Assembly: GCA_963696405.1 (NCBI GenBank)
Contig: CAVOJY010000005.1
Location: 248,001-312,000 of the forward strand
DNA from: CAVOJY01 sp963696405
GTDB lineage: Bacteria; Chloroflexota; Limnocylindria; Limnocylindrales; CSP1-4
DNA length: 64,000 nucleotides
Reading direction: 5' to 3'
Under the pieces are notes generated by a model. It was not told where the DNA came from. It saw nothing but the letters and a program-made list of their open reading frames with translations, and made no database searches. Made by a program: the position numbers and the translations under genes. Shown here one piece after another: positions 8,216 to 18,156 of this stretch (position 1 is its first letter; each line of letters starts with the position of its first letter).

Positions 8216-11200
8216 TCAAGCGTTCGATCTGCGGCGGACCCGATCGAGGCACGTTCCGGCGACTCGAGCGGCCTCGAGAAGAAGCCGTTCGGACGGCTGC
8301 CCGTCGATCGGACGCCCGGTTTCCCGGGTTCGTCCACGCCCGCGGCGGACGGCGAGGCGAGCGCCGCCGGCGATGGCGGCGACGAGGAGCAGGATCCCGA
8401 GACCGGATGGGAAGCGGGTCGGCGGGTCGTCCACGCCAGGGGACATGGCAGCCTGGGCCTCGAGCGCGACCTCGACCGCGGGGGCCCGGCTCTGCGCGCC
8501 CGTATCCGACGCGGAACCGGCGCCCGCCGGAGCGTCAGCCGTCGGTTCCTGTCCAGGACCGGAACGCGTCTCTGACGGTCCGGCGACGCGTACCAGCGCC
8601 TGGTCCGGGCCGACCGCGATCTCCGGCGCGCCAGCGGTCCCGGCCTGCACGCGCCCCGTCACGTTCACGGCGTCGCCCTCACGGATGTCGGCGAGCCCAT
8701 CAGCCTGCTCGGCTGCCACCTGCACGCCGGCGCTCGCCGTGCCGTCGTCGAGGACCAGCCGCGTCCCCGAGACGGACGCGACGAGCCCGCCGGCACGGAC
8801 GACCTCGCCGGTGTGGTTCGCCAGGTCCACGAGGTCGATGTCGGGGGCCGGAGCCGAGCCGTCGGAGCCGGCCGCGATGGTTGAACCGGAGATCTCGGCC
8901 GCGGCCTCGATGATCGCGGCCGAGACCAGCCCTGACGGTCCCGGAGAGCCGGACGAGCCGCCTGCTGGCTGTCCTCCTGCACCTCCGGCCGTCCCGGTCC
9001 CGGTCCCCGCGGGTCCATCGACTTTGAGGTCCGCCGGGTCGCGGGGCAGGATGACCGGCCGCGTGGCGCCGCCGGATCCCTGCTCGTGGCGGACGACCCC
9101 GGTCACGGCCACGGTCGCGCCCTTCGCGAGACGACCCGCATCGATGCCGCTCCGGGCCAGCCCCTGGACCTCGACGATCGCACGGTTCGCGAGGCGCACC
9201 TGCGCCCGCCAGGACTGCCCGTAGCGCCGGATGGACACGACGCTCGCGGTGACGCGCACGAGCCTGCAGTCGTCCGCACGGGCGGGCGCCCGGGTGAGCA
9301 GCCGCGGACTCCTGGACACGCCACGTGCGACGATCACCGGCGCACCCGACACCGCGATCTGCGGGGTACGCTCGAACGTCCCGACCTTCCCGCGCAGCCG
9401 AACCCGGTCGCCGAGCCGCACGGCGGGGCTCCCGGCCGGCAGCCGGACGAGGATGCCGCCGGTGGCGTCCTCGACGATCACCCGCCGGCCGTCGGCGTCG
9501 AGGAGGCCCGGGGCTGTCGTGACCGTGCCCTCGATCGTCACCGTCCTGCCCACGGCCTGCCTCGCCCGGAGGACGGTCACCGGGCTCGACTCAGCTGGGG
9601 GCGTGGCGCCCCCGCCGGTTGGGCCGCCGGACGGGCTTGGCGTCGGGTCGCCCGGTCCCGGGCTGCCCGCGGGCGGGGTCGGGGCCTCGGTGACGACGAC
9701 GTCCTCCGCGTCCCTCGGCCAGATGGCATAGCCGGTGAGGCTGCCGGCGCGAGGCGCGCGCTGGCCCGCCACGCCGGCCACGTCGACACGCTGGCCGCGA
9801 CGGAGCTCTGCGAACTCCGACCGGATGGCAGCAGCCAGGGAGACCCGGATCTTCCCATGGCCATCATCGAGGACGAAGGACGTGGTCGAGCCGCCACTCC
9901 GCGAGATCTCCGCGACCGTACCGTCCGCCCGCACGAGCAGGCCTTCCGTCGTCTCGCCAAGTTCGGGCGCCGTGATCGCGCGCGGAGCCGGGACCGGCGC
10001 CGTCCCCTGCACTTCAAGCCCGGTCCCCGCGAGCAGGCGGATCTCGAGGTTGCCGAACCGCTCCGCGATCCGGCCCGTCACGCGCACGGCCAGGCCCCGG
10101 TCGAGCAGGAGTCCCGACTGGTCCGCCGTGAGCCGCACGGCGATCCCCGCGCCACCGTCCTGGATGACGGCGGTCCGGGCGTCGACGACGCTCCCGCGCT
10201 CTGCCGTCACGGTTCCGGTCACCCGCACGGTGCTCCCGATGGCGAGCCGCCGAGCCTCGGCGATCGCCAGGCCCGGCGCATCTGGCTCGGGCGAGGAGGT
10301 GGCCGTCGGCGATGGTTGGCTTGAGGGCTCAGGCGAAGGGTCCGACGACGGGGTTGGATTGGGCTCGGGGGACAGCGAGGGCGACGGACCCAGCGTCGGC
10401 GAGGGTGCGGCCGTGGGCGTGGGTTCCCCGCCCGGATCCGGCGTGGGATCCGGGAGCCGCGAGACGTCGGCCGCGTCTCGCGGGTACAGCCGGTACCCGG
10501 CAGTACCCGACCCGGTGGAATCGCGTTGCCCGAGAACGCCGGTGACCGCCATGGTGGCGCCGCGCGGCATGTCGGGGGCCTGGATGCCCGAGGCCGCGAC
10601 TGCCACGACCTTGATCGGGCCGCTCCCGTCGTCGATCTCGACCGCGAACCCGTCGCTCAGCGATGAGGCGCTGCCGGTGACGCTTCCGGTGACCGAGACG
10701 AGCGAGCCCTCCCACGGCTCGCGTGCCTCGCCGGTGGTCAGCCGGGCAGGGATCGGAGGCTCAGCGGTTATGGGGACCAGGTCCGAGGGGCGGGCGACGC
10801 GCAGGACGCGTTGTCCGTATCGCGTGTCGATGACTCCGCTGGCGAGCACACCCTGGCCGCGAGCCAGCGGCGGCCAGTCGGTGCCCTCGAGGTGAAGGGC
10901 GATCCCGGCCGTCCCGTCCTGGACGAAGGCCTCGTGCCCGGACTCGACGAACCCGGGCGCGGTGGTCAGTGAGCCGGCCACCGTCGCGAGCGAGCTGTCG
11001 GCCAGGGCGCGCGCTGCGGCGATCGGCATTGCCTCGGGCTGCGGGGTCGGGGTAGGCGACGGGGAAGGGCTCGCAGGGCTGGGTTCGGCGACCGGTGTGG
11101 GCGTGGGATCTGGAGACGGAGTTGCTGGTGGCGGCTCGGATGGCTCCGGCGACGGTGTGGCCGACGGCGGCGGCTCGGTGGCAGGCGGGAGGGTCACCGG

Positions 11201-12037
11201 AGGCTCCGTCACCGGGGGCTCGCTCGTCGGCGGCTCGGTCGGTGGCGGCTCGGTCGGTGGCGGCTCCAGTGTCGATGGCTCCGGGGTGGACGAGGCCGCG
11301 GGCGTGTCTGTCGGAGAGGGCGTCGGGTCAGCCGTCGGAGAAGGGTGCGGCAGAACCACCGGCGGAGCCCCCAGGCCCTGGGGCGACGGCGTTGCCCGGA
11401 CGGCGAAGTCATCCCGGTTGACGTTCGTGTCGGTCCCGTTGCCGCCGGGTCCGCCGGGAAGCCGCTCGATGCTCGACGCTGCCGGCGGCGCGGCCGCGGC
11501 CGCGCCTTCCACGAACCCGTTCGTCGCGTCGCCCCAGCCGACCGAGTCGAGCGGAGCCCCGCCGGTCGGCCGGAGCACAACCGCGCCGCCGGTGGAGGCC
11601 AGGCCGCCGCTGAACGTCAGGTCGGCCGCCGCGGCGTAAGCACCCGCCGCGTTCGCCAGGAGGACGTGCGCACCCGGGGCCACCACCAGCGGCGCGCTCC
11701 ACGCCGCCTTGCGGGTGGCCGATGTCCCGGCCGAGGACGCGTAGGCAAGCTCGAGCCCGCCCAGGTCAGCGGGCGTCGGGCCGGCGTTGTACAGCTCCAC
11801 GAATTCGTCGGATGCCGACGCGCCGCCCGTCTGGACCTCGCTGATGAGAAGCCCCGTCGACGGTGGCCACGCGACCGCGGCCGCAGCATCGATGCGGTCG
11901 CCGGCCTGGCCGGACACGATGCCGCTCGCCGCGAAGACGAGGAGGGCGGCGACGATGATCCCGAACCGGGCGTGGCTGGTCCGGGAAACCGGACGCAACG
12001 CTCCCACGGCCGGGCGCGGGGGAGAACGACGAGACAT
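8216..12037 (-). CDS. Large secreted or surface-anchored protein: lamin-tail domain plus about seven OB-fold-like repeats
   Basis: A 1273-residue exported protein. An N-terminal hydrophobic segment (FGIIVAALLVFAASG, about residues 26-42) is a signal peptide or anchor. A lamin-tail (LTD) domain follows at about 60-170 (LLISEVQTGG...DEFVELYNAG, VVLRPTGGAPLDSVGWGD). Then come Pro/Ser/Thr/Glu-rich linkers (PPPTEPPPTEPP) separating about seven beta-barrel units. These alternate a TVxGxVTTxPG type and a longer type ending in YxxxPRDAxDV, and both resemble the OB domains of YhcR-like surface nucleases. A C-terminal membrane helix (GLGILLLVAAIAGGARLAV) and an Arg-rich tail follow. No nuclease or phosphatase domain is present. 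The ATG at 12037 has GGGAGGTG upstream. LTD domains are often joined to extracellular nucleases, so DNA or polymer binding at the cell surface is a cautious inference. Confidence 0.8.
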   Translation of the reverse strand: MSRRSPPRPAVGALRPVSRTSHARFGIIVAALLVFAASGIVSGQAGDRIDAAAAVAWPPSTGLLISEVQTGGASASDEFVELYNAGPTPADLGGLELAYASSAGTSATRKAAWSAPLVVAPGAHVLLANAAGAYAAAADLTFSGGLASTGGAVVLRPTGGAPLDSVGWGDATNGFVEGAAAAAPPAASSIERLPGGPGGNGTDTNVNRDDFAVRATPSPQGLGAPPVVLPHPSPTADPTPSPTDTPAASSTPEPSTLEPPPTEPPPTEPPTSEPPVTEPPVTLPPATEPPPSATPSPEPSEPPPATPSPDPTPTPVAEPSPASPSPSPTPTPQPEAMPIAAARALADSSLATVAGSLTTAPGFVESGHEAFVQDGTAGIALHLEGTDWPPLARGQGVLASGVIDTRYGQRVLRVARPSDLVPITAEPPIPARLTTGEAREPWEGSLVSVTGSVTGSASSLSDGFAVEIDDGSGPIKVVAVAASGIQAPDMPRGATMAVTGVLGQRDSTGSGTAGYRLYPRDAADVSRLPDPTPDPGGEPTPTAAPSPTLGPSPSLSPEPNPTPSSDPSPEPSSQPSPTATSSPEPDAPGLAIAEARRLAIGSTVRVTGTVTAERGSVVDARTAVIQDGGAGIAVRLTADQSGLLLDRGLAVRVTGRIAERFGNLEIRLLAGTGLEVQGTAPVPAPRAITAPELGETTEGLLVRADGTVAEISRSGGSTTSFVLDDGHGKIRVSLAAAIRSEFAELRRGQRVDVAGVAGQRAPRAGSLTGYAIWPRDAEDVVVTEAPTPPAGSPGPGDPTPSPSGGPTGGGATPPAESSPVTVLRARQAVGRTVTIEGTVTTAPGLLDADGRRVIVEDATGGILVRLPAGSPAVRLGDRVRLRGKVGTFERTPQIAVSGAPVIVARGVSRSPRLLTRAPARADDCRLVRVTASVVSIRRYGQSWRAQVRLANRAIVEVQGLARSGIDAGRLAKGATVAVTGVVRHEQGSGGATRPVILPRDPADLKVDGPAGTGTGTAGGAGGQPAGGSSGSPGPSGLVSAAIIEAAAEISGSTIAAGSDGSAPAPDIDLVDLANHTGEVVRAGGLVASVSGTRLVLDDGTASAGVQVAAEQADGLADIREGDAVNVTGRVQAGTAGAPEIAVGPDQALVRVAGPSETRSGPGQEPTADAPAGAGSASDTGAQSRAPAVEVALEAQAAMSPGVDDPPTRFPSGLGILLLVAAIAGGARLAVRRGRGRTRETGRPIDGQPSERLLLEAARVAGTCLDRVRRRSNA

Positions 12038-12248
12038 GCGCAGGCACCTCCCGGCGGGATCGCTGGGCGGGCAGGCATCTTGTAGCACCCTGTGCTTACC
12101 AGCCACATACCGGCCGATCGACGGCTGCTCCGCCGGCCCTCGCCCGGCGTCGCCAGGACCCACCGGGGTCGACAGTCAGGGCCCTCGCCTGCCACCCGGG
12201 ACTGGCTCGTCGAGCGGCTCGCAACCCGGGGGGGGCGCGCCGGTGCGG

Positions 12249-12254
12249 TACCAT
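12249..12254 (+). promoter_or_regulatory. Possible -10 element (TACCAT) for the membrane-protein gene
   Basis: GGTACCAT sits about 43 bases upstream of the TTG start at 12297 and matches the -10-like hexamer seen before the S20, imuA and tRNA-Ala(GGC) genes. No clear -35 is visible. Confidence 0.3.
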
Positions 12255-12296
12255 TCATGTCTGTTCACCGAACACCAGGCCAGAGAGGAGCCACTG

Positions 12297-13085
12297 TTGG
12301 CCCGCGCCAAGAAGACCGACCGCGCCGAGGCGCGCCGCCGTCATCGAGCCCAAGTGGCCGAGGAAACAGGGGCGAGTGCCTCAGGGCAAACCGGGGCAGC
12401 CTCACCCTCCGGATCCGGTACGGGCGCACCTCCCCCGGGCGGTCTGTTCGGCGGGATCCTGTCGTCCATCAAGCGACCGGACGTGCTGGCGGACCTGCGG
12501 GCCGCCCCCTCGGTCCTCCTGGGCCGCCCGTGGATCCTGGCCCCGTTCGGTCTCGTGATCGTGGGGGCGGTCCTCGCGGCGGTCGGCAACATGGCGTCCG
12601 GCAGCATCGAGGCCACGGCAGTCGCGCTCCTCCTCGCCCAGCCGACGCTCCTCTACTTCGTCGTTGGTTACCTGGCGCCGCGCGGCTCGTACATCTTCGG
12701 CGGAGTGCTCGGCCTCTTCGCGGCGGTCCTCTACGTCATCATCGTCCTCAACAAGCTCGGCCCGGACGTGTCGGGCGGCGACGTCACCTCGGGTGCTCTC
12801 AGCTACGTCATGATCCAGGTGATCTCGGGCGCCCTCTTCGCGGGGTTCGCGAGCTGGTACCGCAGCTTCCTCCGGAGCGCGGGAGAGCGAAACCGCCAGC
12901 GGGCCGACGAGCGCAGGAAGGCCGAGCAGCGGGAGCAGCGACGGGCAGCGACGGCGAAGCCGGCAGCGACAGCAAAGCCGGCATCGCCGCCCAAGGCGCA
13001 GCCGCAGCCGCAGTCCGCGCAGCCGGGCCCCGCGACGCAGTCAACCGTGCAGTCCCTCCTCAGCCGCTTCCGACCGGGCCGCTAA
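12297..13085 (+). CDS. Multi-pass membrane protein with charged, Ala/Pro/Gln-rich tails
   Basis: A 262-residue protein of unknown function. The N-terminal 80 residues are basic and low in complexity (ARAKKTDRAEARRRHRAQ), then about four hydrophobic segments follow: WILAPFGLVIVGAVLAAVG, AVALLLAQPTLLYFVVGYL, YIFGGVLGLFAAVLYVIIV and a weaker SYVMIQVISGALFAGFA. After residue 205 it is a charged coiled-coil-like stretch (RQRADERRKAEQREQRR) and a Lys/Ala/Pro/Gln tail. The start is TTG at 12297, with AGAGGAG about 8 bases upstream. A possible -10 (TACCAT, 12249-12254) precedes it. It diverges from the LTD-OB gene and may share its control region. The basic tails would lie in the cytoplasm. Confidence 0.65.
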   Translation: MARAKKTDRAEARRRHRAQVAEETGASASGQTGAASPSGSGTGAPPPGGLFGGILSSIKRPDVLADLRAAPSVLLGRPWILAPFGLVIVGAVLAAVGNMASGSIEATAVALLLAQPTLLYFVVGYLAPRGSYIFGGVLGLFAAVLYVIIVLNKLGPDVSGGDVTSGALSYVMIQVISGALFAGFASWYRSFLRSAGERNRQRADERRKAEQREQRRAATAKPAATAKPASPPKAQPQPQSAQPGPATQSTVQSLLSRFRPGR

Positions 13086-13314
13086 CCGGGGGCAATCCGG
13101 GGGCCGTCGATGAGCCGAAGAGAGGGTGTGCGCCCCGATGAGCGCGACCGGCCTGCTTCGGCCGGGTGTGGAGCTCGGACTCGCCCGTTCGTGGCGGGGC
13201 CTGACCGCTCCCGGGGCGCATTCCCTGCTCCCGAACCGCACTGTCCCCGCGAGAGCGCAACCCCGTGATGCGGTCGCTGCCCCGGATGCCGCTTCCTCCT
13301 TGACCTGCGCCCGC

Positions 13315-14367
13315 CTACTGCGCCTCCGTCGCCGCCTCGAGCGAGCGCCGGAGGCGATCGGCGGCTTCTTCGGCCGTGATGTCCCTCTGGGGCTCCGAGA
13401 GAAGCTCGTATCCGACCATGAACTTGCGGATCGTGGCCTGGAGCAGCGGCGGATAGAAGTGGGCGTGGAGTTGCCAGTAGGGGTGCTCCAACCCGTCGAA
13501 GGGCGCCTGGTGCCAGCCCATCGAATAGGGGAACGGGATGCCGAACAGCCCGTCGTAGGAGGACAGGAGCGCGATGAGCCGCCGGGCCAGGGCATTTCGC
13601 TGCCGTGCCGTGAGGTCGGGCAGTCGTGCCACCGGCCGCCGGGGCAGGACCATGGTCTCGAAGGGCCATGCGGCCCAGAACGGGACCAGGACCAGCCACT
13701 CGTCATCGATGTCCACCTGCCGCAGGCTGCCGACCTCCTGGCCCGCGTAGTCGAGCAGCAGCTGCCGTCCCTCAGCCTCGAAGTAGCGCCGCTGCGTGGA
13801 CGTTTCTCTGCTTGCCTCGGTTGGACACGTGGACCCCGCCCAGATCTGCCCATGCGGGTGGGGATTCGAGGCGCCCATGGCGGCCCCTCGGTTCTCGAAG
13901 ACCTGGACCCACTGGAACCGCTCACCCAGTGACGCCGACTCCTCGGCCCAGACGTCGACGACACGCCTCACGTCTCGAGGCGACATCCGCGTCAGCGTCA
14001 GATCATGGCGAGGCGAGAAGCACAGGACCCGGCACGTGCCCCGCTCGGTCTCGGCCCTCACCAGTCCCTGCTCGAGCCGACCGGGGTTGGTCTCTGGCTC
14101 GAGCGCCGCGAAGTCGTTGGTGAACACGAAGGTCGAACGGTAGGGTGGGTTGACCTCGCCGCTCGCCCGGCTGTTCCCCGGGCACAGATAGCAGGCTGGA
14201 TCGTAGGCGGGGAGGTGCTCCGGCGGCGGCGTTTCCTCGCGCCCCAGCCACGGCCGGCGGCTCCGCCCGGTCGACACCAGGAGCCATTCGTCGCGCAGGG
14301 GGTTGTACCGGCGATGTGGCTGGTCCTGGAGCCACTCCGCTGAACAATCGCCGAGGCGGTCGATCAC
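13315..14367 (-). CDS. galT: Galactose-1-phosphate uridylyltransferase
   Basis: Leloir-pathway enzyme that exchanges UMP between UDP-glucose and galactose-1-phosphate. The 350 residues include the N-terminal RRYNPLRDEWLLVSTGR, the zinc-type CYLCPGN knuckle, the catalytic HPH in GASNPHPHGQIWA near residue 168, and the late DGLEHPYWQLHAHFYPPLL. All are diagnostic. The start is GTG at 14367. It diverges from the alpha-galactosidase and galactokinase genes, so galactosides released by the first would be phosphorylated by the second and processed here. galE is not in the window. Confidence 0.96.
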   Translation of the reverse strand: MIDRLGDCSAEWLQDQPHRRYNPLRDEWLLVSTGRSRRPWLGREETPPPEHLPAYDPACYLCPGNSRASGEVNPPYRSTFVFTNDFAALEPETNPGRLEQGLVRAETERGTCRVLCFSPRHDLTLTRMSPRDVRRVVDVWAEESASLGERFQWVQVFENRGAAMGASNPHPHGQIWAGSTCPTEASRETSTQRRYFEAEGRQLLLDYAGQEVGSLRQVDIDDEWLVLVPFWAAWPFETMVLPRRPVARLPDLTARQRNALARRLIALLSSYDGLFGIPFPYSMGWHQAPFDGLEHPYWQLHAHFYPPLLQATIRKFMVGYELLSEPQRDITAEEAADRLRRSLEAATEAQ

Positions 14368-14595
14368 GGCAGGCGGCGCACCGTAGCTCGCAACCGATGA
14401 AACGTCATGTCAACGGTTCCACACGAGTCACGACGTACCGTCTGTCCTCAAATCCTGACATCGCCCTGATGCGGGCGCCGCCAATGTAGTCGGTCCTGTT
14501 GGTTCCTGTCAGAGCGCTTACGCTGGGGCCGACGTAGGGTTGACAGCGGAGACCGCTGAGTTCGCAGGTCCCTTGGTCCGACGGGGAGAGCCCTG
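14368..14595. promoter_or_regulatory. Divergent control region between galT and the alpha-galactosidase gene
   Basis: About 230 bases, less GC-rich than the flanks, must hold the promoters of both galactose units. TTGACA occurs on the plus strand near 14542 and on the minus strand near 14411, but no matching -10 boxes are convincing. AGAGCGCTTACGCT near 14513 is a partial palindrome of the LacI-operator kind. Operator identity is a guess. Confidence 0.35.
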
Positions 14596-16893
14596 ATGAC
14601 AATCATGCTGGATACCCGCTCGCTGACCTTCCACCTCCGCAACGAGCACGTCAGCTACCTGCTCCGCGCGCTCGACAACGGCACGCTGGGGCATCTCTAC
14701 TTCGGCGGACCCCTCGCGGAGGGAAGGTCCTACGGGCATCTCGTCTCCCGCGAGTTCCTCGGTTTCTCGAACCGGCTGGGCGAGCCGGTCGCGCTCGAGT
14801 ACCCGACGGCTGGGATCGGCGACTATCGAATTCCGGCGCTCGTGGTCGAGCAGCCGGACGGCTCGACCACGCTCGACCTGCGCTATGCCGGCCACCGCAT
14901 CTTCACCGGCAAGCCCGCGATCGCGGGCTTGCCCTCGACCTATGCCGAAGGTGACGAGGAGGCTGAGACGCTCGAGATTCTCCTCGTCGACACCCCGGCC
15001 GACCTCGAGGTGCGGCTCCTCTACACGATCTTCCGGGATCGCCCCGTGGTCGCGCGGAGCGCGCGGGTCAGGAATGCGGGCAAGGCCCGGGTGACGGTCG
15101 GCTGCGCGATGAGCGCGTCGCTCGACCTGCCGGACGCGCAGTGGGAGCTGGTCCAGCTGAGCGGGGCATGGGCCCGCGAGCGCCACGTGAGGACGCGGCC
15201 GCTCACGGCCGGGTCACAGTCGGTCGGGAGCCGTCGGGGTGCGTCCGGACACGAGCACAATCCGTTCCTGATGCTGCAACGGCCCACGACGACCGAGGAG
15301 ACCGGCGAGGCATACGCCTTCAGCCTCGTGTACTCGGGCAACTTCCTTGCCGAGGCGGAGGTGGACGCGTTCGACACGACGCGACTCCGCCTGGGCATCA
15401 ACCCGGAGGGGTTCGCCTGGGTCCTCGATCCCGGCGCCGAGTTCGCCACGCCGGAGGCGCTCCTCGCCTACTCGGACTCGGGCCTCGAGACGATCTCCGG
15501 CGCATGTCACGGGCTGCTGCGCGACCGACTTGCCCGTGGCTCGTGGCGCGACGCTCCGCGGCCGATCCTGCTCAACACCTGGGAGGCCACCTACTTCCGG
15601 TTCGACGAGGACCGGCTGCTTGCGATCGCCCGGGCCGCCCACTCGCTGGGGATCGAGCTGTTCGTGCTCGACGACGGCTGGTTTGGCCAGCGCGACGACG
15701 ACACCAGCTCGCTTGGCGACTGGTGGGCCGATCGGACCAAGCTGCCCGGCGGGATCGAGCGGCTGGCCCGCGCGGTCGAGGCGATCGGACTCCGGTTCGG
15801 CCTCTGGATCGAGCCGGAGATGGTCAGCATGCGGAGCCGGCTGTTCAGCGAACACCCCGACTGGGCGATCGGCGTCCCGGCGCGTCCACGGACGGAGGGC
15901 AGGAACCAGTACGTCCTCGACATGGCCCGTCGCGAGGTCGTCGACCACCTCTATGCGGTGGTGTCCGATCTGCTCGGTAGGGCCCCGATCTCGTACGTGA
16001 AGTGGGACATGAACCGCCCCATCACCGAACCATTCAGTCCTGCTCTGCCTCCGGAGCGCCAGGGGGAGTTCTTCCACCGCTTCATCCTGGGCGTCTACGA
16101 GCTGTACGAGCGGCTGACCGGGGCTTTCCCCGAGATCCTGTTCGAGTCGTGCGCCGGCGGGGGCGGGCGTTTCGATCCGGGGATGCTCGCGTTCGCGCCG
16201 CAGGGGTGGGCCAGCGACGATACCGACGCCGTCGAGCGCCTCAGGATCCAGTGGGGCACCTCGCTGTGCTATCCGCTCAGCTCGATCGGCGCCCACGTCT
16301 CGGTGGTGCCGAATCACCAGGTCGGTCGTGTCACGCCCCTGAGCACCCGGGCGGCCGTGGCCTTCTTCGGCGTCCTCGGCTACGAACTCGATCCGCTGGC
16401 CCTGGGGGACCACGAGCGCCGCGAGATCACGGAGCAGATCGCCTACTACAAGGAGCGGCGGGCGCTCTTCCAGCGCGGCCGCTTCGTGCGGTTGCGGAGC
16501 CCCTTCTCGGGCGACGGCAACGAGACGGCCTGGATGACCCTGTCGGCAGATGCGCGACAGGCCGTCGTGGGGCACTACCGCGTGCTCAATCGACCGGACC
16601 CCGGTCCGGCGCGCCTGCGGCTTCGCGGGCTTGATCCCGCCCTCTCGTACCGGGTCTCGACGTGGCCCGTTCGCGACGATGCGATCGCGCGGGCGAATGG
16701 CGGCATCCGTGGCGGCGACGAGCTCATGCGCATCGGGCTGGTGGTCGGCTCTGACGACCCGTCCGACTCGCGAGGCCGCGGCGACTTCCAGGCCCGGCTG
16801 TTCGACCTTGAGGCAGGTGTAGCCTCGTCCCTGTCGAGAACAGGCAGGAGGCGGGTTGAGGAGGGTGGCGGTACGGGCGCGGCTCGAGGGTAA
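14596..16893 (+). CDS. Alpha-galactosidase, glycoside hydrolase family 36
   Basis: Releases terminal alpha-galactose from raffinose-type oligosaccharides. The protein is 765 residues, a little longer than a typical bacterial GH36. An N-terminal beta-supersandwich (about 1-310) precedes the TIM barrel. The nucleophile Asp is in YVKWDMNRPI near residue 474, and the general-acid region is GWASDDTDAVERL near 537. Family motifs such as FVLDDGWFG, LWIEPEMVS and FESCAGGGGRFD are intact. No signal peptide is seen, so it should act on imported oligosaccharides. The ATG at 14596 follows a GGGGAGA ribosome site. It lies 40 bases upstream of galK, which suggests an operon. Confidence 0.95.
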   Translation: MTIMLDTRSLTFHLRNEHVSYLLRALDNGTLGHLYFGGPLAEGRSYGHLVSREFLGFSNRLGEPVALEYPTAGIGDYRIPALVVEQPDGSTTLDLRYAGHRIFTGKPAIAGLPSTYAEGDEEAETLEILLVDTPADLEVRLLYTIFRDRPVVARSARVRNAGKARVTVGCAMSASLDLPDAQWELVQLSGAWARERHVRTRPLTAGSQSVGSRRGASGHEHNPFLMLQRPTTTEETGEAYAFSLVYSGNFLAEAEVDAFDTTRLRLGINPEGFAWVLDPGAEFATPEALLAYSDSGLETISGACHGLLRDRLARGSWRDAPRPILLNTWEATYFRFDEDRLLAIARAAHSLGIELFVLDDGWFGQRDDDTSSLGDWWADRTKLPGGIERLARAVEAIGLRFGLWIEPEMVSMRSRLFSEHPDWAIGVPARPRTEGRNQYVLDMARREVVDHLYAVVSDLLGRAPISYVKWDMNRPITEPFSPALPPERQGEFFHRFILGVYELYERLTGAFPEILFESCAGGGGRFDPGMLAFAPQGWASDDTDAVERLRIQWGTSLCYPLSSIGAHVSVVPNHQVGRVTPLSTRAAVAFFGVLGYELDPLALGDHERREITEQIAYYKERRALFQRGRFVRLRSPFSGDGNETAWMTLSADARQAVVGHYRVLNRPDPGPARLRLRGLDPALSYRVSTWPVRDDAIARANGGIRGGDELMRIGLVVGSDDPSDSRGRGDFQARLFDLEAGVASSLSRTGRRRVEEGGGTGAARG

Positions 16894-16933
16894 CCCAGGG
16901 AGAAAGGCAGAAACGAGTACCGGAGGCGACGCG

Positions 16934-18134
16934 ATGGCGAAACGGTATGAGCGCCTCGTGGCGTCCCTGGAGGCGCGTGACGAGGCCCGGGGCGGCCCGG
17001 CGTCTGACGCGCCGATCGAGATGGTCCGCGCCCCCGGGCGGGTCAACCTCATCGGCGAGCATACCGACTACAACGACGGCCTCGTCCTCCCGGTTGCGAT
17101 CGACCTCGAGGTGTGGGTGGCGTTCAGGCCGCACGAGGAGCCGGCGGTCGAGCTCACGAGCCTCGATCTCGACGCCACGGCGTCCTTCAGGTTCGACAGC
17201 CTTGCACCCCGGGACGGCCGGCCGCTCAGCTGGATCGACTACGTCGGTGGCATGGCCTGGGCGCTGCGTGAGGATGGCCTCCCGGTCCGCGGCTTCGTCG
17301 GCGTGCTCGACAGCACGGTGCCCATCGGGGCCGGCCTCTCCTCGTCGGCTGCGCTCGAGATGGCTGCCGCGCAGGCGCTCCTCGGGCAGGCGGCGGCCAC
17401 GCTCCCGCCGGGCCGCCTCGCGGCGCTCGGCCGCCGGGCGGAGAACCGGTATATCGGCGTGAGCACCGGGATCATGGACCAGTTCGCGTCGGTGGCGGGC
17501 AGGGCCGGCCACGCAATCCTCCTCGACTGCCGCTCGCTCGAGGTACAGCCACGTGCCGCTCCCCTCGGGCCTCGCGGTGATCGCCTGCGACACGAGCTCC
17601 CCGCACCACCTCGAGACGTCGCAGTACAACGCGCGCCGCGCCGACTGCGACGAGGCGGTGCGGATCCTCTCCGCGCGCGAGCCGTCGGTCCGCTCGCTCC
17701 GCGACGTCGACGAGGCGCTCCTCGCGCGCCACCGCGACCTCCTCCCGGAGCGGGTCGGCCGGCGCTGCGAGCACGTCGTTCGCGAGAACGCCCGCGTGGG
17801 TGCGACGGTCGAGGCGCTCGCCATGGGCGATCTCGACGCGGTTGGGCGGCTCTTCGCCGCGAGCCACGCCTCGCTCCGTGACCTGTACGAGGTCAGTTCG
17901 CCCGAGCTGGACGCGCTTGTCGCGATCGCGATGGAAACCCCCGGGGTGGTCGCCGCGCGCATGACCGGCGGCGGGTTCGGCGGCTGCACGGTCAACCTCG
18001 TCCGCGAGGGTGCCGTCGATGCGTTCCGCGACGCCGTACTGCGCGAGTACCCGCGCCGGACGGGCCTGCAGCCGAGGGTCTACGTGACCCGCGCAGTGGA
18101 CGGCGCGGGTCCGATGGTGAAACCGGCGTCCTGA
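16934..18134 (+). CDS. galK: Galactokinase, interrupted by a single-base frameshift
   Basis: Phosphorylates galactose at C1 and feeds GalT. The first part carries VRAPGRVNLIGEHTDYNDG (galactokinase signature) and PIGAGLSSSAALEMA (GHMP ATP loop), then YIGVSTGIMDQFASVAG. At about 17546-17550 the frame changes by +1: the upstream frame ends ...LDCRSLEVQ and the true sequence resumes at HVPLPSGLAVIACDT. The second part holds ETSQYNARRADCDEA and MTGGGFGGCTVNLV, so no domain is missing. One extra base (in cagccac) explains the break. Because other genes here show the same defect, an assembly error is more likely than a pseudogene. The ATG at 16934 has CGGAGG upstream. Confidence 0.88.
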
Positions 18135-18156
18135 CGCGGCCGCGCCGGCGCCGGGT

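Noticed and set aside
14405..14419. The 15-mer tcatgtcaacggttc shared with 24588-24602, considered as a common operator
   Set aside because: One exact 15-base match is expected by chance in a window of this size, and the contexts differ (a promoter region and a start codon).
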